NCBI GenBank assembly: GCA_009702325.1
Contig: WLID01000001.1
Span: 434,001-498,000, forward strand
DNA from: Actinomycetota bacterium
Lineage (GTDB): Bacteria; Actinomycetota; Thermoleophilia; Gaiellales; Gaiellaceae
Direction: 5' to 3'
DNA length: 64,000 bases
The notes under the pieces were generated by a model. That model was not told the DNA's origin and ran no database searches. It saw only the letters and a list, made by a program, of their open reading frames with translations. Both the position numbers and the translations under genes were made by a program. Below are positions 49,259 to 57,689 of the stretch, in pieces; the stretch's first letter is position 1, and every line of letters begins with the position of its first letter.

Positions 49259-49896
49259 CCGACATGTGGAGTGAACGGGCAGAGCTCTACCGCCAGAGCT
49301 TGGCGCACAGCGAGGGGCCTGACCTTGACGCGATCGTCGCGTGGGCAGAGGGGTGCAGCAGCGCGATCGACGTGGCGACCGGCGGCGGCCACACCGCTCG
49401 CCGGTTGCGCGAAGCGGGGCTTGAGGTCGTGAGCTGCGATCCGTCGCCCGGCATGCGCCCCGACGTCATCTGCTTTGCCGAGCATCTCCCGTTTGCCGAC
49501 GGGAGCTTCGACTTTGCAACCACCCGGGTTGCGGCGCACCACTTCGCCGATATCCGTGAAGCAGTCTTGGAACTCGCGCGGGTCGCGCGGCAACGGGTCG
49601 CGGTCGTCGACAACCTGTTCATGGGCGAGGACACGGAGCTTGCGGAGCGTCTCCGCGATCCGTCGCACGTTCGGAACTACGGCGAGCGCGAGTGGCGAAC
49701 TATGCTCGCCGACGCCGGCCTCAAGATTGTTCGTGTCGAGACCTGGGACTACCCGATCTCGTTCTCGGCCTGGCTTGAACGGTGCGGCTGCGAAGGCGAC
49801 GAGGCCGACGAGGTGCGCAGGCTGATGGGGAGTCGCGTCGACGGCGACGAGGTCACGTTGGCACGCATCGGGCTGTTTGCGGAGAAGGTTCGCTAG
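49255..49896 (+). CDS. Class I SAM-dependent methyltransferase inserted between sucC and sucD
   Basis: 213 residues. SAIDVATGGGHTARRLREAGLEVVSCDPSPGM is motif I and post-I of a Rossmann methyltransferase. ICFAEHLPFADGSFDFATTRVAAHHF is motif II-III of the UbiE/Methyltransf_11 type. EREWRTMLADAGLKIVRVETW ends the domain. Substrate unknown. It overlaps sucC by 4 nt and touches sucD with no gap, so it is translated from the same mRNA as both subunits. Confidence 0.9.
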   Translation: MTDMWSERAELYRQSLAHSEGPDLDAIVAWAEGCSSAIDVATGGGHTARRLREAGLEVVSCDPSPGMRPDVICFAEHLPFADGSFDFATTRVAAHHFADIREAVLELARVARQRVAVVDNLFMGEDTELAERLRDPSHVRNYGEREWRTMLADAGLKIVRVETWDYPISFSAWLERCGCEGDEADEVRRLMGSRVDGDEVTLARIGLFAEKVR

Positions 49897-50772
49897 ATGG
49901 CGATCATCGTCGACACCGACACTCGGCTCGTCGTTCAAGGCCTCACCGGCAGTGAGGGACGCTTTCACGGGCTGCGAAACCGCGCCTATGGAACGCAGGT
50001 TGTGGCGGGTGTCACGCCAGGGAAGGGCGGTCAGGACGTCGAGGGGATCCCGGTCTACGACACCGTCGCTGAGGCCGTGACGGAGCAGGCTGCAAACACG
50101 GCGCTCGTGTTTGTGCCCGCCCGGTTTGCGGCCGATGCGGTGTACGAGGCGGTTGATGCCGGTGTCCACACCGTCGTCTGCATCACCGAGCACGTTCCCG
50201 CCCACGACATGCTCGCGCTCTACGCCTACGTCCGCGCAAAGGGCGTCACGCTCGTCGGGCCGAACTGCCCCGGTGTCTTGTCGCCAGGGAAGGCCAATGT
50301 CGGGATCATTCCGGGTGAGGTGTTCAAGGCCGGTTCGATCGGACTTGTGTCGCGGTCAGGCACCCTCACCTACCAGATCGGACATGAGCTGGCTCAGGCC
50401 GGGCTTGGCAACTCGTCGATCGTCGGCATCGGCGGTGACCCAATTGTCGGGTCGTCGTTCATCGATGTTCTCACGCGGTTCGAGGCCGATCCCGAGACGG
50501 AGATCGCGGTGCTCGTCGGTGAGATCGGGGGCGACGAGGAGGAGAAGGCGGCGCGCTTCGTTGCCGAGCACATGTCAAAGCCGGTGTTTGCCTATGTGGC
50601 GGGCTTCTCGGCGCCACCCGGCAAGACCATGGGTCATGCCGGTGCGATCATCTCTGGGTCGTCGGGTACAGCGCAGGCAAAGCGCGAGGCGCTTGAAGCT
50701 GTTGGTATCACTGTCGGCACGACACCGTCAGAAGTCGCCGCGCTCGTCGCTGCGTTTGCGAAAGGGGAATAG
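49897..50772 (+). CDS. sucD: Succinyl-CoA synthetase alpha subunit
   Basis: 291 residues. [34 protein letters not shown] is the CoA-binding start. [22 protein letters not shown] and [17 protein letters not shown] follow. The phospho-His is in [24 protein letters not shown]. It partners SucC. ATG directly after the methyltransferase stop. Confidence 0.96.
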   Translation: MAIIVDTDTRLVVQGLTGSEGRFHGLRNRAYGTQVVAGVTPGKGGQDVEGIPVYDTVAEAVTEQAANTALVFVPARFAADAVYEAVDAGVHTVVCITEHVPAHDMLALYAYVRAKGVTLVGPNCPGVLSPGKANVGIIPGEVFKAGSIGLVSRSGTLTYQIGHELAQAGLGNSSIVGIGGDPIVGSSFIDVLTRFEADPETEIAVLVGEIGGDEEEKAARFVAEHMSKPVFAYVAGFSAPPGKTMGHAGAIISGSSGTAQAKREALEAVGITVGTTPSEVAALVAAFAKGE

Positions 50773-51828
50773 ATGGACGTGATCTCACTTGCGCGGGGCG
50801 TTCCTGCGCCCGAGTGTCTCGCCGTGGACGCCCTTGCCGAGTGCGCGAAGGCCGTGCTGGAATCTGACGGGACGACGATCCTCTCGTACGGCCCGGGGGC
50901 CGGCTACGGGCCGCTTCGAAACTGGCTTGCTGATCGGCATGGCGTCGACGCGTCACGGATCCTGATCACGAATGGTTCGCTGCAAGGGTTCGTTCTGCTT
51001 GCGCAGCAGCTCACACCGGGCCGTCGAGTGCTTGTCGAGAACCCAACCTATGATCGGCCGCTGAAGATTCTGCGCGAGCTGGGGGCGGACATCGTCGCGC
51101 TCGAGATGGACGACGAAGGTCTGATTCCTGAGGCGCTTGAAGCTGCGCTCGCTGCGGGTGATCCGCCGGCGATGCTCTACACGATTCCGACCTTCCAGAA
51201 CCCAAGCGGCCGGACTCTCTCAACGGAGCGCCGCAAGCGGGTGGCGGAGATCGCCGCTGCCGCCGACCTGCTCGTGTTGGAGGACGATCCGTATGGTCTC
51301 GTCAGGTACGAGGGTGAGCCGGAGCCGTCGCTCTTCGACCTCACCGGAGGCAAGGTCATCTACAGCTCGTCGTTCTCGAAGACGATCGCTCCAGGCCTGC
51401 GTGTCGGCTGGTTCGTGTTGCCCGAGCAGCTTGCTGCCGACCTCTCTGCGACCGCGACTGCGACCTACATCACGCCGGTCTTGCTTGGACAGGCGACCGT
51501 GTACGAGTTCATTCGGCGTGGCCTCTTTGAGCCGAACGTCGCGCGTGTCGCCGACCTGCTCCGTGGAAGGCGCGACGCGATGCTTGAGGCGCTCGCCGAG
51601 CATCTGCCGGGCGCGAGCTGGTCTCATCCGGCGGGTGGGTACTTCGTGTGGCTCGAGCTTCCGGAGGGAACCGACGCGGCTGCGGTGCTGCAGCGTGCGG
51701 CCTCAGGAGTGATCGCTGTTCCTGGAACCGATTGTGGGGGTACGCCGAACACGATCCGTCTGGCGTTCAGCTTTGTCACCCCGGCGGAGATCCGCGAGGG
51801 GATCCGTCGCCTTGCCGCGGCTGTCTGA
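50773..51828 (+). CDS. PLP-dependent aminotransferase, class I/II (MocR/LysN-like)
   Basis: 351 residues. ISLARGVPAPECLAVDALAE and LSYGPGAGYGPLRNWLADRHG are the fold-type-I start used by 2-aminoadipate/MocR-like aminotransferases. ILITNGSLQGFVLLAQQL binds PLP phosphate, TIPTFQNPSGRTLS is the NPSG motif, and YSSSFSKTIAPGLRVGW holds the Schiff-base Lys. LEDDPYGLVRYEG carries the PLP Asp. The amino donor is unclear; the location directly behind sucD with no gap hints at use of 2-oxoglutarate/glutamate. Confidence 0.9.
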   Translation: MDVISLARGVPAPECLAVDALAECAKAVLESDGTTILSYGPGAGYGPLRNWLADRHGVDASRILITNGSLQGFVLLAQQLTPGRRVLVENPTYDRPLKILRELGADIVALEMDDEGLIPEALEAALAAGDPPAMLYTIPTFQNPSGRTLSTERRKRVAEIAAAADLLVLEDDPYGLVRYEGEPEPSLFDLTGGKVIYSSSFSKTIAPGLRVGWFVLPEQLAADLSATATATYITPVLLGQATVYEFIRRGLFEPNVARVADLLRGRRDAMLEALAEHLPGASWSHPAGGYFVWLELPEGTDAAAVLQRAASGVIAVPGTDCGGTPNTIRLAFSFVTPAEIREGIRRLAAAV

Positions 51829-51829
51829 G

Positions 51830-52030
51830 CTAGGCGGGTGCTGCGGCGTACATCGGTTCGGCTGAACGTTCAGCCGAGCTGAGCGGGCGTGCGACGAGCT
51901 GCGGCTGACGTGGTGGTGCAAGCCGTGCCGTGGTCGATCGGAACGTTGGGCAGGGTGCGTTCCCTGCCAAAGCACAGAGCCCCTTGGTTCGGAAATAGCA
52001 GTCGTCGCAGGTGAGGGGCTTGGGTGTCAT
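51830..52030 (-). CDS. Small four-cysteine protein
   Basis: 66 residues. TCDDCYFRTKGLCALAGNAPCPTFR gives C-x2-C-x7-C-x7-C, a probable zinc ribbon or metal-binding knuckle, followed by a Pro/Arg-rich tail. Similar CxxC...LCA...PCPTFR small proteins occur in actinobacteria. ATG 52030 lacks a clear ribosome-binding site or -10 box, so the start is uncertain. The remaining part of this gap (52031-52172) shows nothing I can name. Confidence 0.5.
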   Translation of the reverse strand: MTPKPLTCDDCYFRTKGLCALAGNAPCPTFRSTTARLAPPRQPQLVARPLSSAERSAEPMYAAAPA

Positions 52031-52172
52031 CGGTCGTTGATCGCGGCGGGCGCGGCGGTTTTGCGCAGCCCGATCGACTCGGGAGAATACGGGTCTCTGG
52101 CCCGTCCACAAGGGCTTGTCTAGAGAGAAAACATGGTGTTTCCGGCGAAATGTTGCGAGCCGGTTACGGGCG

Positions 52173-53189
52173 TTACTGCGTGCCGCCGTACAGTGTTGCC
52201 AGAGCACGCAACGCCTGTTGAAAACTCTTCACAGGGATGATCTTCAGCGATCCCGCATAGCGCCTGGCCTCAGTGCCATTCTCGCCAGCAGGAACGAGGA
52301 AGACGTCCACACCTGCGCGACGCGCTCCGTACGTTTTCTGCTTAATCCCGCCAATTGGGCCTACGCCGCCCCCGAGGAAGATCTCGCCGGTGGCCGCGAC
52401 CTTGTGCCCGTGGTCGACGTCGCGTCCCAACTCTTCGACGATGTCGAGGGCAAACGCGAGTCCTGCGGAGGGGCCGCCGATGTCGCCTGAGTCGATTGAG
52501 ACCTTCCGTGGCAGCACGATCGTCGCGTCCTGTTCGATCGCGAGTCCGATCAGCGCCTGGCCGTTGTGGTTGACGGTCTTGACGCGAACGGTCGATAGGC
52601 CGCGCGCGTTGCGGATCGAGAGCGAGAGGGTGGTGCCCGGCTTCTTGCCGTTCATTACGCGTGCGAGAGCGTTGAGTGTGATCGTCGGCGCGCCGTCGAT
52701 CGCGACGATCACGTCGTTCGGGTAGAGCACGGCAGCGGCGGGCGCGTCTGGATCGACGCCGGTGATGAGGATGCCGTTCGGCGTCGCCCGCACCTTCTCA
52801 CCGAGCGATCGGAGGGCAACCGCTGCCGCCACGTCGTGCGAGCGCCGCATGTCGGCGAGGTCTTCAGCACGGAGAGTGATTGGGCTGACGTTCTGCGGGT
52901 TGACCGCGGCTGGCGAGTAGAGGTCGGCACCCTTGTGAATCGACGGTGCGAACGATTCGAGGATCGTCGCTTTGCGCGTCTGCACGTCGACGAAGTAGAT
53001 GCCGCCACCGTCTGTCGGGTCGCTGCCGCCGGTGACGCGCACAAGTGGGGCTACCGGGTGGGCTGGGTCGGGAAGGAAGAGGTACTTATGCGAGGGCACA
53101 ATCGCGACGATCAGCGCGAATCCGAGCACGGCAACGCCGACCACGAACAGCACCTGGCCGGAGAGGAGCACACGCGCGAGTCGCCTCAC
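52173..53189 (-). CDS. Membrane-anchored PDZ-Lon protease (YlbL-like)
   Basis: 338 residues. TM helix residues 12-30 (VLFVVGVAVLGFALIVAIV). A PDZ domain (ITGVDPDAPAAAVLYPNDVIVAIDGAP) is followed by the Lon-type S16 domain. The catalytic Ser is in SGDIGGPSAGLAFALDIVEE and the Lys in GGVGPIGGIKQKTYGARRAG. It is an external serine protease by homology to Bacillus YlbL. GTG start at 53189. PGENG-type end (VPAGENGTEARR) is typical. Confidence 0.92.
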   Translation of the reverse strand: MRRLARVLLSGQVLFVVGVAVLGFALIVAIVPSHKYLFLPDPAHPVAPLVRVTGGSDPTDGGGIYFVDVQTRKATILESFAPSIHKGADLYSPAAVNPQNVSPITLRAEDLADMRRSHDVAAAVALRSLGEKVRATPNGILITGVDPDAPAAAVLYPNDVIVAIDGAPTITLNALARVMNGKKPGTTLSLSIRNARGLSTVRVKTVNHNGQALIGLAIEQDATIVLPRKVSIDSGDIGGPSAGLAFALDIVEELGRDVDHGHKVAATGEIFLGGGVGPIGGIKQKTYGARRAGVDVFLVPAGENGTEARRYAGSLKIIPVKSFQQALRALATLYGGTQ

Positions 53190-53281
53190 GCGGTCAGTGT
53201 TGCGCCTAGAGCGTCCGCCACGTCGCGCCAGTCTACGTTCGTACTGGTCGTTCCTTCGTCACCCGGGTTGGGGGTATTGGG

Positions 53282-53287
53282 TAGCGT
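53282..53287 (+). promoter_or_regulatory. Leaderless-type -10 box of HEAT-repeat gene
   Basis: TAGCGT, 6 nt, then the GTG at 53294. Confidence 0.4.
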
Positions 53288-53293
53288 GGGAGC

Positions 53294-53818
53294 GTGAGCA
53301 ATCTCGCTGAAGCCGCCGCTCAAGCCGACGCTCTTGCCGTGGCTGGCTCCGAGCGTGAGCTTGCGACGCTTCGTGCCCAGTGGGATGAGGAGCTTGAGTC
53401 CGCTGCGCGTTCGGCCGACTACCGCATCCGCGCGGCTGCCTATCGGGGCGTTGGCCAGTTCCGTTTCCGGCAGAAGATCGAACTGCTTCGGCGTGGGCTT
53501 GAGGATGAGAGCCCGGCGGTGCGCGGGTCGGCGCTGATCTCGCTGGAGCTGCTCTCGCGCGACCATTCAGGTGACATCAACGGTGTGCGGCCGCTGCTGC
53601 ACGAGGTCATCACGAACGACCCCAATGAGGCGGTGCGTCGTCTCGGGATCGTTGCGTTGCGCAACGGTTCGCCGCAGCAGGACACGGTCACGATCCTGCT
53701 TGGTCTTGCCGAAGGCGATACGGCACCTCGCGAAGTGCGCGATGCAGCTCTCAAGGTTGCGCAGGCGCTCCGCAAGAAGGCCCTCGCGAAGCCTTCGGGC
53801 TCTGCGAAGTCTTCCTAG
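53294..53818 (+). CDS. HEAT-repeat-like helical protein
   Basis: 174 residues, all helical. Repeated pairs can be seen: SADYRIRAAAYRGVGQFRFR, DESPAVRGSALISLELLSRD, DPNEAVRRLGIVALRNGSPQ and EVRDAALKVAQAL. They have the (D/E)xxxxVRxxAxxxL pattern of HEAT/PBS-lyase repeats. Probably a protein-binding scaffold. Short Lys/Ser tail. Its TAG stop is shared as CTAG with the convergent next gene. Confidence 0.72.
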   Translation: MSNLAEAAAQADALAVAGSERELATLRAQWDEELESAARSADYRIRAAAYRGVGQFRFRQKIELLRRGLEDESPAVRGSALISLELLSRDHSGDINGVRPLLHEVITNDPNEAVRRLGIVALRNGSPQQDTVTILLGLAEGDTAPREVRDAALKVAQALRKKALAKPSGSAKSS

Positions 53819-54813
53819 CGGGGGACGGCGACGCCGAGCGTCTCGGGAGCGAAGAGCTCCTCGGGCGCGACAAGCCGCTTTGAGAGGCCCTGCTCGAACG
53901 AGTACTGCATCATTGCCTCAAGGATTTTGCGGTTGTTCTCGAAGCCGTAGATCTGGGGGTCGCCGCCGAAGATGCGTTCGATCTGCTTGAGCTCTTCGTG
54001 CCACCAGGGGTGCGTAATCGGTGGGACGTCGGCATCGTGCATCTGCTCCCACCCGAGGCGTCGGGATTCGACGAATCCTTGCAGGAGCGAAACGGGAACC
54101 CACCGGTTTGCCTCGTAGACATCTCTCCGTACGGCGACCATGTGCATGATCGGGTAGAAGCCTGTGCGCTCGAAGTAGTCGGTCTCGACGGGGCGATAGT
54201 TCTCCCAGAGGCGCCGGATCTTCGGCGAACCCTTTCGATACGCGTACGGCGACTGGCTTGCCGAGATCGCGTCGAGCTCGCCCGCCTCGAGCAGCTCGTT
54301 GAGGGTGCGGTCGGTGGGGATTGACTCGAGGCGCACGCCGTCGGGCACGTCGTGGCGCATCCGCTCGGCGTAGTCGGCCGTGTTCAGGCCACCGTAGAAC
54401 CAGTGGATGTCTTCCGGATGCACGCCGTAGTCGTGTTGGAGCATCGCGCGCTGCCAGAGCGCTGCGGTCATTTGGTACTCGGGAACTCCAACCTTCTTCC
54501 CCTTCAGATCCTCGGGCTTCTCGATGCCCGAGTCGACATTCACGTAGATCTGCCGATGTCGGAAGTGGCGTGACGGAAACACGGGGACGCCGACAAAGGT
54601 GTCGATGCCGCGGCTGACGAGCATCGCCATGGTCGAGACGGACATCTCGGAACTCTCGAATTCCGCGAATTGCGCCTGGCGACGGAACAGCTCGCGTACG
54701 CCGAGCGCGATGTAGTTGAGGTCGATCCCGGGCGGCGAGACCTGCCCCGTCTGGAGCGCCTTGGTGCGGTCGAAGTGATCCTCGCCCGCGTAGGTGAGCT
54801 TCAAGCGGCTCAT
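53815..54813 (-). CDS. 4,5-dihydroxyphthalate decarboxylase-like periplasmic-binding-fold protein
   Basis: 332 residues. SRLKLTYAGEDHFDRTKALQTGQVSPPGIDLNYIAL is the usual start of the 4,5-dihydroxyphthalate decarboxylase family. EFESSEMSVSTMAMLVSRG and FPSRHFRHRQIYVNVDSGIEKPEDLKGKKVGVPEYQMTAALW are typical of this type II binding-protein fold. No signal peptide, so it is either a cytosolic enzyme or, less likely, a solute-binding protein. ATG 54813 with a TATCGT box 6 nt upstream. Divergent from a RidA gene. Confidence 0.83.
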   Translation of the reverse strand: MSRLKLTYAGEDHFDRTKALQTGQVSPPGIDLNYIALGVRELFRRQAQFAEFESSEMSVSTMAMLVSRGIDTFVGVPVFPSRHFRHRQIYVNVDSGIEKPEDLKGKKVGVPEYQMTAALWQRAMLQHDYGVHPEDIHWFYGGLNTADYAERMRHDVPDGVRLESIPTDRTLNELLEAGELDAISASQSPYAYRKGSPKIRRLWENYRPVETDYFERTGFYPIMHMVAVRRDVYEANRWVPVSLLQGFVESRRLGWEQMHDADVPPITHPWWHEELKQIERIFGGDPQIYGFENNRKILEAMMQYSFEQGLSKRLVAPEELFAPETLGVAVPR

Positions 54814-54819
54814 GGCACG

Positions 54820-54825
54820 ACGATA
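54820..54825 (-). promoter_or_regulatory. Leaderless-type -10 box of decarboxylase-like gene
   Basis: Minus-strand TATCGT, 6 nt, then the ATG at 54813. Confidence 0.4.
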
Positions 54826-54850
54826 ACGCACCCTCTGATTTCTGTGGGTC

Positions 54851-54856
54851 TATAGT
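54851..54856 (+). promoter_or_regulatory. Leaderless-type -10 box of RidA gene
   Basis: TATAGT, 6 nt, then the ATG at 54863. The best -10 match among the leaderless set. Confidence 0.5.
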
Positions 54857-54862
54857 CGAGCT

Positions 54863-55333
54863 ATGGCATCGAATGTTGAAGCGCGGTTGGCGGAACTTGG
54901 TCTTGAGCTGCCGCCGCCTCTGCCCGAACCCCGGTCGCGCATGCGCCGCACTGCCCGTGCCGGAAATCTTGTTTACCTTTCAGGCAACGGTCCTTTCCGC
55001 GGGACAGAGCTTGTGTGGAAAGGGAAGGTTGGCCGGGACGTCTCGCTGGAGGATGCGCAGGCTGCTGCAGCGCTGACGGCGCTGAACATGATCCGTGTGC
55101 TGCGCGACGAGGGGTATGACCTCGATCGCCTCCGGTGGGTGAAGGCACTGGGGATGGTCAATAGCGATCCCTCGTTCGTCGACCAGGCGGCCGTGGTGAA
55201 CGGTTTCTCTCAGACGATCGTCGACGTCTTCGGCGAGGAGAAGGGTCTGCACGCTCGATCGGCGTGCGGAATGGCCTCGATGCCGTGGGACATGGCCGTC
55301 GAGATCGAGGCCATCTGCGAACTCGAGACCTAA
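54863..55333 (+). CDS. RidA/YjgF-family enamine deaminase
   Basis: 156 residues, of the longer RidA subgroup. RTARAGNLVYLSGNGPFRG and AAAALTALNMIRVLRDEGYDLDRLRWVKALGMVNS are the family core. ARSACGMASMPWDMAVEIEAICEL carries the Arg (ARSA) that holds the substrate carboxylate, and the end Glu. It hydrolyses enamine/imine intermediates or acts as a specific deaminase. An MFS gene starts inside or just after its end. Confidence 0.88.
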   Translation: MASNVEARLAELGLELPPPLPEPRSRMRRTARAGNLVYLSGNGPFRGTELVWKGKVGRDVSLEDAQAAAALTALNMIRVLRDEGYDLDRLRWVKALGMVNSDPSFVDQAAVVNGFSQTIVDVFGEEKGLHARSACGMASMPWDMAVEIEAICELET

Positions 55334-56733
55334 CGTCGCGACGACCGCTGCTGGCGGTCGTGCTTCTTGGGGCGGTGTTTCTGACGACGTTTGTCGCGGG
55401 GGCATCGGCAGTGGCGATGCCGCAGATCGGCTCGGCCCTGCGTCTCAGCTTCGCGACCGCGCTGCTTGTGCAGGCGGCGCAGGTTCTTGCCGCAACGCTC
55501 GTTCTTGTCCCTGCGGGTCGGGTCTCCGACGCGCATGGGCGAAAGCGATTGCTGTTCATCGGGCTGGTGCTGTTTGTGCTCTCGTCCCTTGCCGCGGCGG
55601 TTGCACCGTCGGCCTGGGTGCTCGTCGCTGCACGACTTGGGCAGGGTGTCGCCGGGGCGTTGATCGCTGCGACGAATCAGGCGATGCTCGTGATGCTCTT
55701 CCCGGCGGCCGAGCGGGGTCGCGCGGTGGGGATGAATGTCGTCGCGGTATACATCGGCGTCTCGCTTGGCCCTGTTGTCGGCGGTCTGCTGACTGCTGCG
55801 TTCGGGTGGCGTTCGGTGTTCGGCGCGACTGCGCTGATCGCGCTCGTGCTCACCGTCGCGGTGCCGCTGCTCCGTTGGCCAGCCGATCCCCGCGAACCTG
55901 GCCGCGGGATTGACCTTCGAGGATCTCTGCTGCTTGCAGGCGCGCTTGGTCCGGCGATGGTCGCGTTCACCTACGCGCCTCTCTGGGGCTATGGCTCACC
56001 CGCGACGCTTGTGCTCGGTGCAGTGTCGTGCGTCTCGCTCGCTCTGTTCTTCCTCACCGAGCGGATCACTGTCGACCCTGTTCTCGATCTTCGACTCCTG
56101 CGTCCGCGATCGCTCTTTGGGAACGCCGCGCTCACGACGCTGCTCTATGCGCTTTCCCACTACGCGGTGCCGTTGCTCGTCTCGCTCGACCTGCAGCTCG
56201 TTCGTGGACGTAGCGCGGTCGTCGCCGGTCTTGTTCTCGTTGTGCAACCGATCGCCATGGCGGGCCTGACACCGCTCTTCGGTCGCTCGTTTGATCGTGC
56301 CGGGTCGCGCATCCTCGTTCCGGGTGGACTCGCGGCCGCGGCGCTCGCGCTCGTCGGCCTCGCGCTTACGGCTGAGTCGGGGCCGATCATCGTTGTCGCA
56401 CTCAGCCTCGGCCTGCTCGGTGCCGGGATGGCTGCCTTCAGCACACCCAACGAGGCCGCTGCCCTTGGGGCGCTGCCTGCCGACCGCTTCGCAACCGCCG
56501 GCGCGATTCTGGCCGCGGCACGCAACAGCGGGCAGTTCCTGTCGCTTGCGATCCTCGGCGCGGTTGCCGCCTCACACCTGGATCGGGCCGGTCAGCGTGC
56601 GTTACTCCTGCGTGGCGCCTCGCACGCGACGCTCACGGGCTTCGGAACGGGTCTGCGTCCGGCGCTGCTTGTCGCCGCCGCCGCTTCAGCAGTGGGAGCG
56701 CTCGTCGCGTTCGCCCGACCACGGTCGTCGTAA
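55264..56733 (+). CDS. MFS transporter, drug:H+ antiporter 14-TM-like
   Basis: Up to 489 residues with 12-14 hydrophobic helices. GRVSDAHGRKRLLFIGLVLF is the MFS motif A loop, and YIGVSLGPVVGGLLTAAFGWRSVFG is motif C (GxxxGPxxGG) of drug exporters. The only early in-frame start, GTG 55264, overlaps ridA by 70 nt. The next is GTG 55360, already in helix 1, and CTG 55348 is also possible. The true start is thus uncertain by about 30 residues. Export substrate unknown. Confidence 0.87.
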   Translation: MRNGLDAVGHGRRDRGHLRTRDLTSRRPLLAVVLLGAVFLTTFVAGASAVAMPQIGSALRLSFATALLVQAAQVLAATLVLVPAGRVSDAHGRKRLLFIGLVLFVLSSLAAAVAPSAWVLVAARLGQGVAGALIAATNQAMLVMLFPAAERGRAVGMNVVAVYIGVSLGPVVGGLLTAAFGWRSVFGATALIALVLTVAVPLLRWPADPREPGRGIDLRGSLLLAGALGPAMVAFTYAPLWGYGSPATLVLGAVSCVSLALFFLTERITVDPVLDLRLLRPRSLFGNAALTTLLYALSHYAVPLLVSLDLQLVRGRSAVVAGLVLVVQPIAMAGLTPLFGRSFDRAGSRILVPGGLAAAALALVGLALTAESGPIIVVALSLGLLGAGMAAFSTPNEAAALGALPADRFATAGAILAAARNSGQFLSLAILGAVAASHLDRAGQRALLLRGASHATLTGFGTGLRPALLVAAAASAVGALVAFARPRSS

Positions 56734-56842
56734 GCCAGGCTGTGTCGTAGCCGCATCACAGTGGTGTGACGTTCAGCGACCGCTTGGTGACACACGCTCA
56801 GACGCCCTGGCGCCTCAAGCTCTGTGTGGCCGATCCGTCTTC

Positions 56843-57688
56843 CTAAAGGGCGCGGGAGTTTGCCGGCGGCGCCACGGAGACGTAGTCCCGCCGCGAGACA
56901 TGCCACGGAATTGAGTAGCGCTCTGCGACTTCCATGACGAGGAAGATCAGGAGGCCGCCGAGGGAGAGGTAGCCGACGGCCACGAAGAGGCGAACGATGT
57001 CGTTGTCGCCAGCCGCACCCTGGATGACGTGGCCGATGCCCGAGGTTGAGCTGATGAATTCGGCAACGACCGCACCGTTGACGGCGAGGAGCGCGGCGAG
57101 CTTGAGGCCGCCGAAGATGCTTGGGAGCGCGTTGGGAAGTCGGATGCGCAGGAAGGTTGCGATCCAGCCAGCTCCGACGGAACGGGCGAGGTACATCTTC
57201 TCGATCTCGATCGTTCGCAGCCCGAGCACGGTGTTGATCACGATCGGGAAGAAGGCGAGGAGGAACACGATCAAGACCGTGGAGAGTCCGCCGTATCCGA
57301 ACCAGATCAGGAAGAGCGGGGCGATCGCGAGCTTGGGAATCACCTGGGTTGCAACGAGCACCGGGAAGATCGATCGTGCGAACGGGCGGAACGTGACGAT
57401 CAGGATGGCGAGCACGAAGCCGATGATCGCGGCGAGCAGGAAGCCTTCGATGATCCGCTGCAAGGTGACCCAGAGGTCGGGCCAAAGCTGGTCGAAGATG
57501 CCGAGCTGTGCGGCAATTGCCGACGGTGGCGGCAGGATCACGCTTGAGACGTCGGCGAGGCGCACCCAGGCCTCCCAGATGCTCATGAAGAGCACGAAGA
57601 AGAAGGTGGGGTACAGGACGGTCGACGCGCGATGCACGAGCAGGACGCCGAGGCGGGAGCCGCTACGCGGTGATGTCCAGAAGCTCAT
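56843..57688 (-). CDS. ABC transporter permease (SsuC/ThiX/TauC-like)
   Basis: 281 residues with about six helices. PTFFFVLFMSIWEAWVRLADVSSVILPPPSAI is the usual SsuC-type start. ARSVGAGWIATFLRIRLPNALPSIFGGLKLAALLAVNGAVVAEFI is the EAA loop that docks the ATPase. It begins 1 nt after the stop of a second, related permease. Together they would form a heterodimer, unlike the single SsuC of most such systems. Confidence 0.92.
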   Translation of the reverse strand: MSFWTSPRSGSRLGVLLVHRASTVLYPTFFFVLFMSIWEAWVRLADVSSVILPPPSAIAAQLGIFDQLWPDLWVTLQRIIEGFLLAAIIGFVLAILIVTFRPFARSIFPVLVATQVIPKLAIAPLFLIWFGYGGLSTVLIVFLLAFFPIVINTVLGLRTIEIEKMYLARSVGAGWIATFLRIRLPNALPSIFGGLKLAALLAVNGAVVAEFISSTSGIGHVIQGAAGDNDIVRLFVAVGYLSLGGLLIFLVMEVAERYSIPWHVSRRDYVSVAPPANSRAL

Positions 57689-57689
57689 G

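Noticed and set aside
48847-50205. 452-residue open frame antisense to sucC, the methyltransferase and sucD
   Set aside because: It crosses three well-supported genes and reads as low-quality Arg/His-rich protein.
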